Source: an uncultured Lachnospiraceae bacterium (lineage in GTDB: Bacteria > Bacillota > Clostridia > Lachnospirales > Lachnospiraceae). Taken from it: DNA of 64,000 nt. The notes under the pieces were generated by a model that saw nothing but the letters and a program-made list of their open reading frames with translations, made no database searches and was not told where the DNA came from. The stretch spans positions 1 through 64,000 of the forward strand of contig CAJOMN010000008.1 in assembly GCA_905235745.1 (NCBI GenBank), read 5' to 3'. A program made the translations under genes and the position numbers. The number at the start of each line of letters is the position of its first letter. The stretch's first letter is position 1. Of this stretch, positions 24,165 to 33,956 are shown one piece after another.

Positions 24165-26386
24165 TATTCACCTTCTTCGGTAAAGGTTACCGCCGTAGGA
24201 CTTGTGGTCTCCCAGGTTCCTTCGGCAGACAGATATGTTATCGTTACAACACCGCTTGAGATATCGGTTATCCCGCTCTTGCTGACCGTATACGGGAAAG
24301 ACGTCGTCTGGAATCTTGCAAGCTCTTCTCCGCCGGGGCTCATCAGTACTATGATCGCCTCGGACCCGGCCATGATATTTGCGGGAGAGCCGACAGATAC
24401 GGAGCACGAATACGTCTTCGTCTTCTTACCGAGGCTGATCCTGATATTAACGGCAGCGCCCTTATCCACAGTACCTCCTGCTGCAGGTGTCTGGGAGATG
24501 ACTTTGCCCTTTTCAACAGTATCCGACTCCTCCTCGGCGACGGTTCCGATCGTAAGACCTTCCTCTTCTATGACGACCCTTGCCTCTTCCTCGGTCATAT
24601 TGCTCAGATCCGGCATGGAGACGGTTTCCACGTTCTGACCGGAGCTTATCACTACCGCGACCGCGCTTCCCTTGGCAGCTGTAGTCGCTCCGAGAGGGCT
24701 CTGGGAGATGACCTTTCCCTTTTCCACGGTGTCGCTGTCCTGGAGCTGCTTCTGCATCGTGAAGCCTTCGGAGTCAAGCATTACCTTTGCCTCGGCTTCC
24801 GTCATCCCGACGACATCGGGAACGGTGACTCCCACGATCTTGCCGCTTGATACGACAAGATTAAGTACGGTGCCGCTCTCCACCTCGGTGCCGCCTTCAA
24901 TATCCTGGGATTCGATATAATCCTTGTCATATACCGTTGATTCCTTATACGTTGCCTTGGCGGTAAGCCCTGCCTGAGTGAGGGCATCGCTTGCCTCGGC
25001 GACGGTCATTCCGACGACATTCGGAACAGTAACCCGTCCCGAAGATGTCTCTATCGTAAGCTCCTCGGAGTCGTCCGAGAACGGACTTCCCGAAAACGCG
25101 CCAAATACTTTTCCTATAATCACGATCGCAATTATCGTAATGATTATTGCTGCGGCTACAAGCAGTATCGTTACAGCCTTTTCCATCTTGGGATCCACGT
25201 CATCGTCCAGTCCGTCCTCATAATAGTCGTCGTCACGGTATGACGGTCTCGCCTTTCTGTCAGGCTGCTTTTTCCTGTCCGGTTTTTTCTTCTTTTTGCC
25301 ATCAGGCTTATTGGATCTGCTGCTTACAGGCTCTTCCCTGACCTGCTTCCTGGGATTCCTGATCCCGAACACATCCTCAAAATCATCGTTGTCGTCGAAG
25401 TAGTCGTCACGGCGGATGCGCTGTTCACCTTCACTGATGCGCTCCGGCGGTGCCGCGGGAATAATGCCTCCCTGCATCTGCTGCCGTATCTCCCTTTTTT
25501 CGTTGTCGGAAATATTCTTGGTTCCGCCCTCGGACGCCGGTTCCGAAATGACAACAAAATCTTCATCCGGGTTCGTGAGGGAATGCTTCAGATCCCGGAT
25601 CAGCTGACCCACATTGGCGTAACGTCTGTCGGGATTCTTCTGGCAGCACTTTGCTATTATCCTCTCAACACTTATCGGGACATCGGGTACATACACTCTC
25701 GGAGACGGCATTTCCTCCTGGATGTGCTTTATCGCGACCGCAACCGTTGTCTCCCCGTCAAAGGGTACATGCCCGGTTACCATTTCAAACAGCGTGATAC
25801 CTATGGAATATATGTCGCTCTTGGCATCGGAATAACCGCCTCTTGCCTGTTCCGGAGACGTATAGTGAACCGATCCCATAGCATGCGATGTGACGGTATT
25901 GCTCGTCGCAGCCTTGGCAATACCGAAATCCGCTACCTTGACCTTGCCTTCTTTGGATATGATTATGTTCTGGGGTTTAATGTCACGGTGGATGATCCCG
26001 TTGTTATGCGCCGCTTCGATACCCATGGATACCTGAATGGCTATGCTTACCGCCTCTTTGGCCGTCAGTCTTATCTTCTTTTCGATGTAGTGCTTGAGCG
26101 TGATCCCTTCGACAAGTTCCATGACGAAGTAGTACATTCTTCCCTCTTCACCGACATCATACACATTTACGATATTCGGATGCATGAGTCCTGCCGCCGC
26201 CTGTGCCTCGGCCTTGAACTTGCCCACGAATACGGAGTCGGAAGAGAACTCGCTCTTTAACACCTTGATAGCAACGAATCTGTTGAGCTTATGACATTTC
26301 GCTTTATAGACATCAGCCATTCCGCCGCTGCCTATAAGCTCAAGTATTTCATATCTGTCCCCTAAAATAGTCCCGATCTCAAGCAT
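24164..26386 (-). CDS. prkC: PASTA-domain Ser/Thr protein kinase
   Basis: A 740-residue membrane kinase that senses cell-wall fragments. Residues 1-275 form the kinase: glycine loop GSGGMADVYK, Lys41, HRDIKPQN at 133-140, DFG at 153-155. A charged linker with a Lys/Arg-Asp-rich stretch leads to a membrane helix at about 404-426. Outside are three PASTA repeats (starting near 452, 520 and 590; VTVPNVVGM, VTVPDVVGM and VSMPDLSNM) and a C-terminal beta-rich domain of about 85 residues. Its phosphatase partner is encoded just upstream. Confidence 0.96.
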   Translation of the reverse strand: MLEIGTILGDRYEILELIGSGGMADVYKAKCHKLNRFVAIKVLKSEFSSDSVFVGKFKAEAQAAAGLMHPNIVNVYDVGEEGRMYYFVMELVEGITLKHYIEKKIRLTAKEAVSIAIQVSMGIEAAHNNGIIHRDIKPQNIIISKEGKVKVADFGIAKAATSNTVTSHAMGSVHYTSPEQARGGYSDAKSDIYSIGITLFEMVTGHVPFDGETTVAVAIKHIQEEMPSPRVYVPDVPISVERIIAKCCQKNPDRRYANVGQLIRDLKHSLTNPDEDFVVISEPASEGGTKNISDNEKREIRQQMQGGIIPAAPPERISEGEQRIRRDDYFDDNDDFEDVFGIRNPRKQVREEPVSSRSNKPDGKKKKKPDRKKQPDRKARPSYRDDDYYEDGLDDDVDPKMEKAVTILLVAAAIIITIIAIVIIGKVFGAFSGSPFSDDSEELTIETSSGRVTVPNVVGMTVAEASDALTQAGLTAKATYKESTVYDKDYIESQDIEGGTEVESGTVLNLVVSSGKIVGVTVPDVVGMTEAEAKVMLDSEGFTMQKQLQDSDTVEKGKVISQSPLGATTAAKGSAVAVVISSGQNVETVSMPDLSNMTEEEARVVIEEEGLTIGTVAEEESDTVEKGKVISQTPAAGGTVDKGAAVNIRISLGKKTKTYSCSVSVGSPANIMAGSEAIIVLMSPGGEELARFQTTSFPYTVSKSGITDISSGVVTITYLSAEGTWETTSPTAVTFTEEGE

Positions 26387-26412
26387 TTATCTCTCCTTAT
26401 GGCAGACAGGTG

Positions 26413-27138
26413 TCATGATACCTGAATAAGGACAACCCCTATATTGTCCTTCCCGCCGTTATGATTAGCCATTTTAATAAGGTTATCTGCCGCATCAGCC
26501 ACATCGACCGCGCGTCTTACGATCCTGAGTATCTCATCGTCGTCAACCATGTTCGTCAGTCCGTCCGTACACATCAGAACGGTATCGCCGGCGTTCAGCT
26601 CAACCTCGAAGAAATCAATATCGACGACAGGTGCGGCACCGATCGCCCTTGTGATGATATTCTTGTCCGGATGACCTTTCGCAAGCGAAGCATCGATCGA
26701 GCCCTTTCTGACAAGCTCGGCTACAAGGGAATGGTCTTTCGTAACCTGCGTAATATCCTTATCTATAAGATACAGACGGCTGTCACCGACATTGGCCACA
26801 TACATTACATCGTCGGTAATGGTTGCGGCGACGCATGTGGTCCCCATCCCGGCAAAGTCCGCCTCTGCAGCCGCCTTGTCATATACCTCCGTATTCGCGA
26901 TCGTTATCGCCTCCCGGAGTATCTTGACAGGTGATCTGTCCTCGCAGACCTCAACCTCGCGTTCGATCGCCTTGACCGTATATGCCGAAGCATAATCCCC
27001 GGCCTTGTGTCCGCCCATTCCGTCAGCGACTATAAACAGATTGTTCAGATTGCCGAGAGGATGTTCGCAGGAATACACCGTATCCTGATTGAGCTTCCTC
27101 TTTCTTCCGATATCCGTCATTGAATAAGTCTTAAGCAT
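26413..27138 (-). CDS. prpC: PP2C-type Ser/Thr phosphatase (Stp/PrpC)
   Basis: A 241-residue metal-dependent phosphatase that reverses PrkC phosphorylation. PP2C motifs are KRKLNQDTVY, FIVADGMGGHKAGDYAS, VANVGDSRLYL, DHSLVAELVRKG and LMCTDGLTNMV, and GGKDNIGVVL at the end. It overlaps rlmN by 8 bases and is followed by prkC after 26 bases, the standard arrangement. Confidence 0.96.
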   Translation of the reverse strand: MLKTYSMTDIGRKRKLNQDTVYSCEHPLGNLNNLFIVADGMGGHKAGDYASAYTVKAIEREVEVCEDRSPVKILREAITIANTEVYDKAAAEADFAGMGTTCVAATITDDVMYVANVGDSRLYLIDKDITQVTKDHSLVAELVRKGSIDASLAKGHPDKNIITRAIGAAPVVDIDFFEVELNAGDTVLMCTDGLTNMVDDDEILRIVRRAVDVADAADNLIKMANHNGGKDNIGVVLIQVS

Positions 27139-28189
27139 TTTGATCTCCCGCGCATTCTTTGAGAAAACTTCGGCGCAACTGACCGCAGGATGCGGAAATA
27201 TCGCGTCCCATTTCCCTTCTTATAGTAACATTTATATGGTTTTTTTCAAGTTTATTTTTAAGTACGGCGGCGGCAGCCGGAGCGGTCGCGCGAAACGGGC
27301 GCTCACGTATCGGATTGACCGGAATAAGGTTAACATGCGAATTGACGCTCCGCGCTATCCTGATCAGTCCCTCGACATCCTCTTCCCCGTCGTTTTCTCC
27401 CTCTATCAGACTGTATTCGAACGTGATACGTCTTCCGGTTTTGTCAAAATAATACCGGCAGGCGTCAAGAAGCTCGTCTATCGAATACCGTTCGGCAACG
27501 GGCATCAGGCGCCTTCTTTTCTCGTCGGTCGCAGCATGCAGCGATACGGCAAGCGTAAGAGCATACCTTCTGTCGGCAAGTTCTATCATTCTCGGTACTA
27601 TGCCGCATGTACTCGCGGTTATATTCCTGCCGCTTAGCCCGGCACCTCTGCTGTCCGATATCAGTTCGATAAAATCGGTGAAATTATCAAAATTATCAAG
27701 CGGCTCCCCGCTCCCCATTACAACGACATGGCTTACTCTCTCTTTCGTATCCTTCTCGACGGAATACACCTGCCCGGCCATTTCGCCGGCTGTAAGATTC
27801 CTTGCAAGCCCGTCTATCGTTGATGCGCAGAATCTGCATCCCATGCGGCATCCTGCCTGCGAGCTTATGCATGCCGTATAGCCGTAATCATAACGCAGGA
27901 GCACCGTCTCGATAACATTCCCGTCATTAAGCCTGTGAACATATTTCCTTGTCCCGTCAATGGACGAGACGAGCACTTTTACGGGAACGGTTTCGTATAT
28001 CTCATATTTTTCGGAAAGTAACCCGCGTAGATTCGCGGACAGATTGGTCATTGAAGAATAGTCGGATACCTTTTTGTTATGCAGCCAGTCAAAGATCTGG
28101 TCCGCCCTAAACGGTTTCTCGCCGAGAGCTTCCATCTCATGCCGCAGCTGCTCATATGAAAATGACCTTATATCCCTTTTATCGCTCAT
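27131..28189 (-). CDS. rlmN: 23S rRNA/tRNA A-C2 methyltransferase RlmN
   Basis: A radical-SAM enzyme of 352 residues that methylates A2503 of 23S rRNA and A37 of some tRNAs. The cluster motif is CRMGCRFC, the methyl-carrying Cys is in the C-terminal SCGQLRR, and GEPLDNFDN is present. It overlaps both neighbours, rsmB by 4 and the phosphatase by 8 bases. Confidence 0.97.
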   Translation of the reverse strand: MSDKRDIRSFSYEQLRHEMEALGEKPFRADQIFDWLHNKKVSDYSSMTNLSANLRGLLSEKYEIYETVPVKVLVSSIDGTRKYVHRLNDGNVIETVLLRYDYGYTACISSQAGCRMGCRFCASTIDGLARNLTAGEMAGQVYSVEKDTKERVSHVVVMGSGEPLDNFDNFTDFIELISDSRGAGLSGRNITASTCGIVPRMIELADRRYALTLAVSLHAATDEKRRRLMPVAERYSIDELLDACRYYFDKTGRRITFEYSLIEGENDGEEDVEGLIRIARSVNSHVNLIPVNPIRERPFRATAPAAAAVLKNKLEKNHINVTIRREMGRDISASCGQLRRSFLKECAGDQNA

Positions 28190-29499
28190 TTTACCAGTTT
28201 ACCGATAAAGAAGCCGTCAGTCAGCTTATCTTTCCCGTACAGCTGTATATACCCGTCTCTTGCGGTCGTATCCTTCAGCCTGTCGGGCAGCAGATCGTAG
28301 AAATCGACCGGCGTAAGGCGGCACTTTTCGGTAAGATAGCTCATATTTCCCTGATTTTCCGGAAGCGAGCATGTGCATGTGCTGAACATGAGTATTCCGC
28401 CGCGCTTTACATACCTTGCCGCATTGTCCAGTATCTTCCTCTGGAGCTTCACAAGCTCATCTATCGACTCTTCGCTGATATTGTACTTGCTGTCGTTCTT
28501 GCGTCCCATGACCCCGAGACCGGAACAGGGTACGTCTGCGATAACGATATCGGCATACTCCTCATAACGTTCGTTATAGACCGTCGCGTCGGCAACGGCC
28601 GTCTCTATGTTCGAAAAGCCGCATCTGTCGATATTTTCCCTTATACGGGCGATCTTCCGCTCGGAAACATCAAGCGCCGTTACGATGCCTCCGGCTGCCA
28701 GATCGGCCGCATGAAGCGATTTGCCGCCCGGGGATGCGCATACATCCAGAACGGTGTCGTTTTCCTTCACACCGGCAACCATTCCCACAAGCATGGAGCT
28801 GATGTCCTGAATGCATATACTCCCGTCTGCAAAGGCCGGTATATCCCGGATATTGTCGATATCATCGAGCACTATCGCGCAACCGCATATATCGGAGATT
28901 CTGCCGCCGCTTCTTGCCGCAGCATCTGTTACATCCGATCTTGACAGATTGACCCGCGCCGTGACGGGCCGGATGCTTACCGACAGTTCGAGCAGCGTTT
29001 CGGCGTTGTCCCTTCCCTGCTCGTTCACGAGTTTATTTACGATCCATTCGGGACATGAATATCTGACCGACATATATCTGACAACGTCAGCATTCTCATC
29101 TGGCCACGGTATCGAATCACGGTTTCTGATGATGGTCCTCAGCACGCCGTTTACGAATCCCGACAGTCTGTCAAAGCCTTTCATGCGGGCAAGCCTCACT
29201 GTCTCGTTAACCGCAGCATGGTCGGAAACATCAGTATACAGCAGCTGGTACGTTCCCATGCGAAGAAGCGTCCGTATCTGCTTTTTCATTTTGGAGACGG
29301 GAACCCTGCTGTACAGATCAAGGACATAATCGATCGTAATCCTTCTTTCGATCACACCCTCGATGAGCCTCTTCAAGAAACCCCTGTCGTTCCTTTCAAG
29401 ATATGAGTATTTGTCCAGTACTTCCTTTGTATTGGAAAGCGTGCGTCCGTTTTCAACATCCAGGAGCGCCTCATATGCGATAGTGCGTACATCAGTCAC
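28186..29499 (-). CDS. rsmB: 16S rRNA m5C967 methyltransferase RsmB
   Basis: The 437-residue protein has an N-terminal NusB-like RNA-binding domain and a C-terminal SAM methyltransferase domain. SAM is bound by DVCASPGGKS; the catalytic cysteines lie in ADVPCSGLGVMGRKND and FSTCTCSLPENQG. It overlaps the metalloprotease gene by 8 bases. Confidence 0.96.
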   Translation of the reverse strand: MTDVRTIAYEALLDVENGRTLSNTKEVLDKYSYLERNDRGFLKRLIEGVIERRITIDYVLDLYSRVPVSKMKKQIRTLLRMGTYQLLYTDVSDHAAVNETVRLARMKGFDRLSGFVNGVLRTIIRNRDSIPWPDENADVVRYMSVRYSCPEWIVNKLVNEQGRDNAETLLELSVSIRPVTARVNLSRSDVTDAAARSGGRISDICGCAIVLDDIDNIRDIPAFADGSICIQDISSMLVGMVAGVKENDTVLDVCASPGGKSLHAADLAAGGIVTALDVSERKIARIRENIDRCGFSNIETAVADATVYNERYEEYADIVIADVPCSGLGVMGRKNDSKYNISEESIDELVKLQRKILDNAARYVKRGGILMFSTCTCSLPENQGNMSYLTEKCRLTPVDFYDLLPDRLKDTTARDGYIQLYGKDKLTDGFFIGKLVK

Positions 29500-30196
29500 G
29501 ACCGCCGCGCCCTCCGCGTGCGATCAGTATGAGCCGCAGCAGCGACAGTACAGATGCCGCAGCTGACGCCACATATGTCATTGCAGCGCTCTTTAACACG
29601 GCGCCGGCTCCTTCCATCTCGTCCGGCTCCAGTATTCCCATCGAGGAAAGCGTCTCGAGGGCTCTTTTGGAAGCATCGAATTCCACGGGAAGTGTTACGA
29701 TCTGAAAGGCAACACCGAACGAAAACAGCACCACTCCTATAAATACAAGCGGTCTGAAGAAGCTTATGATCAGTCCCAGTATCACGATCCACAGACCGTA
29801 TCTCGATCCGAAGTTTGCCGCCGGAAGTATGGCGCTTCTGATCTTCAGCGGAAAATAATCCTCATTATGCTGCATCGCATGTCCGCATTCGTGAGCCGCT
29901 ACCCCGATCGCGGCGACGCTTTCCGACCCATAGACCGATTCCGACAGATTGACGATCTTCGTGGACGGATTGAAGTTGTCTGTAAGGCTTCCGCTGACCC
30001 GTTCAACCCTTACGTCGTATATCCCCTCGCTTTTCAGGATCGCCTGCGCGACCTCGGCTCCCGTAAGATGCGAAGCTGCCGCCACCTTCGAATATTTCCT
30101 GAAGGTTTTTTTAACCATTCCCGACGCGATAATGCTGAGCAGCGCTCCGATTATGACGAGAATATAGCCCGTATTGTATCCCATTCCGTAGTACAT
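29492..30196 (-). CDS. Membrane zinc metallopeptidase, YugP family
   Basis: A 234-residue membrane protein with the zinc motif HECGH in VAAHECGHAMQH, preceded by LSESVYGSESVAAIG. Three or four hydrophobic helices lie at the ends and after the zinc site. The family (neutral zinc metallopeptidase 2, B. subtilis YugP) has no firmly known substrate. Its position between fmt and rsmB is common in clostridia. Confidence 0.92.
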   Translation of the reverse strand: MYYGMGYNTGYILVIIGALLSIIASGMVKKTFRKYSKVAAASHLTGAEVAQAILKSEGIYDVRVERVSGSLTDNFNPSTKIVNLSESVYGSESVAAIGVAAHECGHAMQHNEDYFPLKIRSAILPAANFGSRYGLWIVILGLIISFFRPLVFIGVVLFSFGVAFQIVTLPVEFDASKRALETLSSMGILEPDEMEGAGAVLKSAAMTYVASAAASVLSLLRLILIARGGRGGRD

Positions 30197-30209
30197 ACAG
30201 CACCTCTCT

Positions 30210-31151
30210 TTACTTCTTTCCGAGTATTACGCCCGGCTCAATCTTATTGCCCAGGAGAAAGTCATGTGCCGTCATTTCCTTTTTTCCTTCCGGCTGCAGG
30301 CGCGTGATCAGAAGATCTCCGTTCGCGCACGCGACCTTTATTCCTTCCCCCGAAACCGACACTATACTGCCGCATTCAGCCGCATTCCCGGAATGCTCCG
30401 TAACCCGGCATTCCCGGATCTTGATCATCCTGCCGTTTAGGTACGTATATCCTCCCGGCCACGGTGTAAATGCCCTGATCATCCTTTCTATCTGCGTGGC
30501 AGACCGGGAAAAATCAATGCATCCCATTTCTTTTTTCAGAATTTTGGCATATGTTGCCCTCGATTCATCCTGGGGTGTATGCCCTGCGCCCCCGTTTTCG
30601 ATCTGCCGGAGAGTATCAACGATAAGCGCGGCTCCGGCATCCCTCAGCTTGTCGAAAAGGCTGGCTCCGGTCTCGTCATCAGCAATATCCACCCTTACCG
30701 ATGATATTATATCGCCCGTATCAACACCCTCGTTCATCTGCTGTATTGTGACACCGGTGTATTTCTTACCGTCGGCTATCGCCCACTGTATCGGAGCGGC
30801 GCCTCTGTATTCCGGAAGGAGCGAAGCATGAACGTTTATGCATCCGTATTTCGGTATGTCGAGTATCTCGCGTGACAGTATCTGACCGAAAGCCGCGACG
30901 ACAAATATATCCGCACCTGTTTCCATAAGGGCGGCAACTTCTGTTTTATCCTTGATCTTGGCCGGCTGCATCACCCTTATCCCGTGCGATACGGCATATT
31001 CCTTAACAGGGCTCGCAGCAAGCGCTCCGCTTCTGCCCTTCGGTCGATCCGGCTGGGTAACTGCCGCAACTACCTGTCCGACTCCGCTGTTTACTATCGC
31101 ATCTATTATCCCGACAGCGAAATCGGGGGTGCCCATAAATAGTATCTTCAT
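30210..31151 (-). CDS. fmt: Methionyl-tRNA formyltransferase
   Basis: The enzyme formylates initiator Met-tRNA. At 313 residues it has MKILFMGTPDFAV, the catalytic block INVHASLLPEYRGAAPIQWA, TGVTIQQMNEGVDTGDI, and a C-terminal OB-like domain. It overlaps def by 4 bases, the common def-fmt pair. Confidence 0.97.
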   Translation of the reverse strand: MKILFMGTPDFAVGIIDAIVNSGVGQVVAAVTQPDRPKGRSGALAASPVKEYAVSHGIRVMQPAKIKDKTEVAALMETGADIFVVAAFGQILSREILDIPKYGCINVHASLLPEYRGAAPIQWAIADGKKYTGVTIQQMNEGVDTGDIISSVRVDIADDETGASLFDKLRDAGAALIVDTLRQIENGGAGHTPQDESRATYAKILKKEMGCIDFSRSATQIERMIRAFTPWPGGYTYLNGRMIKIRECRVTEHSGNAAECGSIVSVSGEGIKVACANGDLLITRLQPEGKKEMTAHDFLLGNKIEPGVILGKK

Positions 31152-31654
31152 TCTTCTTCCTGTTCCCGGAGTATCTCGGCAAGCTCCTCATTGGTTATGA
31201 GCGGTCCGTTTACCTTCTCAACATACATATGGCCGTCCAGATGCTCTATCTCATGGAGCAGAGCCCTCGCAAGCAGGCCTTCGCCCTCAACAATATACTC
31301 GTTCATTTCGGTATCATAAGCCTTTACCTTGGCATAATTGGGTCTTGTGACCCTTCCTACCTTTCCCGGTACGGACAGACATCCTTCGTAATCGGTCTGT
31401 TCTCCGCTAACCTCCAGTATTTCGGGATTGATGAGGACGAGAGGGGATTCCTGATTATCCTCTCCGGTGTCCACAACTGCTATCCTCCTGAGTATGCCCA
31501 CCTGCGGCGCCGCCAGACCCACGCCTTCTGCATCGTACATTGTATCGAACAGGTCGTCTATTAGATCAAGTGTCCTCTTGTTGATCTCCTTGACGGGTTT
31601 GCACACCCTTGTAAGGCATGCATCACCGATCTCCCTTATCTGTCTGAGTGCCAT
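31148..31654 (-). CDS. def: Peptide deformylase
   Basis: A metalloenzyme of 168 residues that removes the N-terminal formyl group. All three motifs are intact: GVGLAAPQVG, EGCLSVPG with the metal Cys, and LLHEIEHLDG with the metal His pair. It lies between priA (25-base gap) and fmt. Confidence 0.97.
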   Translation of the reverse strand: MALRQIREIGDACLTRVCKPVKEINKRTLDLIDDLFDTMYDAEGVGLAAPQVGILRRIAVVDTGEDNQESPLVLINPEILEVSGEQTDYEGCLSVPGKVGRVTRPNYAKVKAYDTEMNEYIVEGEGLLARALLHEIEHLDGHMYVEKVNGPLITNEELAEILREQEEE

Positions 31655-31679
31655 CTGCCATTCTCCTTTACTGCCCGTC

Positions 31680-33914
31680 TTAATATCCGTTCATCGGATC
31701 AAGGTCAAAGCTTATCCGAACCCCGTCCGTATGCATACCGTCAAAGCTTTGCTCCGCGGTGTCTTTTATCCTGATGAGCGCTTCTTCGTTTTCGCTCTTG
31801 GCATATATCATAAATCTGTATACGTCCTTTATCCTGCTTATCGTGGCAGGTGTCGGTCCGATAACAAAAACACCGTTTATTATATCATTTCTGACCGCTT
31901 CTGCCAATGAAGCGGCAGTACCGGCGCATTCTTTTCCGTTACGGCTTTCTATGAGTATTGCGAGCATATGGCCGCACGGCGGATATCCGAGCAGTCTCCG
32001 GTATCCTGTCTCTTCCTCGTAGAACGCGACATAATCCTGTGTCTTTGCGGCAGCTATCGCATAATGCTCCGGACGGTATGTCTGGATTATGACTTCACCC
32101 GGGCGACGGTCTCTTCCGGCTCTTCCGGCAGCCTGCACGAGCAGCTGGAACGTTCTCTCTCCGGCTCTGTAGTCATTGGCGTTCAGCGACATATCCGCCG
32201 CCAGTATCCCGACAAGCGTTACATACGGAAAATCATGCCCTTTGACGATCATCTGGGTTCCCACGAGAATATCAGCCTCGCGGTTGGCAAACGCCGAGAG
32301 TATCGCTTCGTAATCTCCCTTTTGCTTTGTCGTATCGGCGTCCATACGCAGGACCGAAGCATACGGAAATGCCTTTTTAACCTCTTCTTCTGCCGCTTCA
32401 CAGCCGGCCATCGTTCCCATTGCGCCTATGAGGCGGCTTCCGCACCTGGCACATGCGCCGGTTTCACGTATCTCGTATCCGCAGTAATGGCACATAAGTT
32501 TCCCGTATTTGTGCTTTGCAAGTGATACGTCGCAATGCGGACATTTAACGACCTCTCCGCACGATCTGCACGATACGAATCCGGCCATACCTCTTCTGTT
32601 AAGGAACAGCATTACCTGTTCTTTCTTGGCGAGCCTGTCATCGATCGCGGCGGCTAAAGCTGCCGATAGCATGCTTTTGTTGCCCGACCTTAGCTCTTCG
32701 CGAAGATCGACAATGTTTACGGCAGGAAGGAGAGCGCTTTTTGCTCTTTCATTAAGTGTATACAGTTTGTAGCGTCCTTCCCTTGCCGCACTGTATGATT
32801 CGAGCGACGGTGTTGCGCTCCCAAGCACCAGGGAAGCGCCGTGCAGCCCGGCAAGCTCGGCGGCGACCTCTCTTGCGTGATACCTCGGCATCTGATCGCT
32901 CTTATATGTGTTCTCGTGCTCTTCGTCGATCACTATGAGGCCGAGATCGGAAAACGGCGTAAACAGCGCTGATCTCGGACCTATCATTATATCTATCTCA
33001 CCCTTTTTCGCCCTCTCAAACTGGTCGTATCTCTCACCGTCGGACAGTCTTGAATGAAGTGTCGATACGCGGTCTCCGAATCTGTTGTAGAATCTCATTA
33101 CCGTCTGATATGTAAGTGCGATCTCCGGGATCAGAACGATCACCTGTCTGTTTTGCGATACGACATATTCGATCATCTGCATATAGACTTCCGTTTTGCC
33201 GCTCCCGGTCACTCCGTGGATCAGATATGTTCCGCGCTTTGCGCTCCTGTAATCTTCGATAAAATCATCCGCTATCCTTCTTTGGGCATCATTTAGTGTG
33301 CACGCCCCGCCCCGTCCCGTGTCCTTAACGGTATTTCTGTACATTCGCTCGCTTACGACTTCAATGACTTTCTGCTCGCAGAGCGCTTTAATCGTTGCGG
33401 AGGAAATGTTCAGCTTGGACGTAACAAGTCTGTAATCTATTGGACCCGCATCAATGAGTTCGGCAAGAAGCCTTGCCCTTGCAACCATTTTCCTGCCGTT
33501 ATAATACTCAAGCTTTTGCTCCGCCTCGCTTTCGGGAAGCAGCAGCCTTACCGTACGCTCCTGCTTTGCCCTGATATTTTTTCTGACGGGGAGCACGGTC
33601 TTTAAGGCGCGGTTCATCGTGGAGCCGTACCTTGTCTTCATCCAGTACGCAAGCTTTATCAGCTTCTGCTCCACAAGACTGTCATCATTTAATACACTTA
33701 TTATACTCTTGGTCTTTTGGGGATCGAATCCGGGACTGGCTGACAGTTCGAGAACAAAGCCCGCTATCTCGCGGTTCCCTTTTCCGAACGGAATAAGGAC
33801 ACGGCTGCCGACACGCACTTTGTCGGCAAGCTCTTCCGGAATCCTGTATTGAAACGTGCGGTCAAGATTCTCACTTGAAATATCAACTATTACTTCGGCG
33901 TATAATTCCTTCAT
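31680..33914 (-). CDS. priA: Primosomal helicase PriA
   Basis: A 744-residue replication-restart helicase. It has the N-terminal 3'-DNA-binding domain, Walker A GVTGSGKTEVYMQ, IVIDEEHENTYK, the paired zinc sites (CRSCGEVVKCPHC and CHYCGYEIRETGACARC), and helicase motifs QMIVKGHDF and QAAGRAGRD. It heads the long gene chain to 15322. The ATG has no close Shine-Dalgarno sequence: a terminator and TATAAT lie immediately upstream. Confidence 0.96.
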   Translation of the reverse strand: MKELYAEVIVDISSENLDRTFQYRIPEELADKVRVGSRVLIPFGKGNREIAGFVLELSASPGFDPQKTKSIISVLNDDSLVEQKLIKLAYWMKTRYGSTMNRALKTVLPVRKNIRAKQERTVRLLLPESEAEQKLEYYNGRKMVARARLLAELIDAGPIDYRLVTSKLNISSATIKALCEQKVIEVVSERMYRNTVKDTGRGGACTLNDAQRRIADDFIEDYRSAKRGTYLIHGVTGSGKTEVYMQMIEYVVSQNRQVIVLIPEIALTYQTVMRFYNRFGDRVSTLHSRLSDGERYDQFERAKKGEIDIMIGPRSALFTPFSDLGLIVIDEEHENTYKSDQMPRYHAREVAAELAGLHGASLVLGSATPSLESYSAAREGRYKLYTLNERAKSALLPAVNIVDLREELRSGNKSMLSAALAAAIDDRLAKKEQVMLFLNRRGMAGFVSCRSCGEVVKCPHCDVSLAKHKYGKLMCHYCGYEIRETGACARCGSRLIGAMGTMAGCEAAEEEVKKAFPYASVLRMDADTTKQKGDYEAILSAFANREADILVGTQMIVKGHDFPYVTLVGILAADMSLNANDYRAGERTFQLLVQAAGRAGRDRRPGEVIIQTYRPEHYAIAAAKTQDYVAFYEEETGYRRLLGYPPCGHMLAILIESRNGKECAGTAASLAEAVRNDIINGVFVIGPTPATISRIKDVYRFMIYAKSENEEALIRIKDTAEQSFDGMHTDGVRISFDLDPMNGY

Positions 33915-33922
33915 GGTATTAT

Positions 33923-33950
33923 AAAAAGCTTCTCCATATGCAGGAGAAGC
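33923..33950 (-). terminator. Terminator upstream of priA
   Basis: On the minus strand, GCTTCTCC and GGAGAAGC form an 8-bp stem with a 7-base loop, followed by TTTTTAT. It ends the transcript of the EAL/HDOD and 97-residue protein genes. The T-run merges into TATAATACC directly before the priA ATG. Confidence 0.85.
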
Positions 33951-33956
33951 CTCTTG

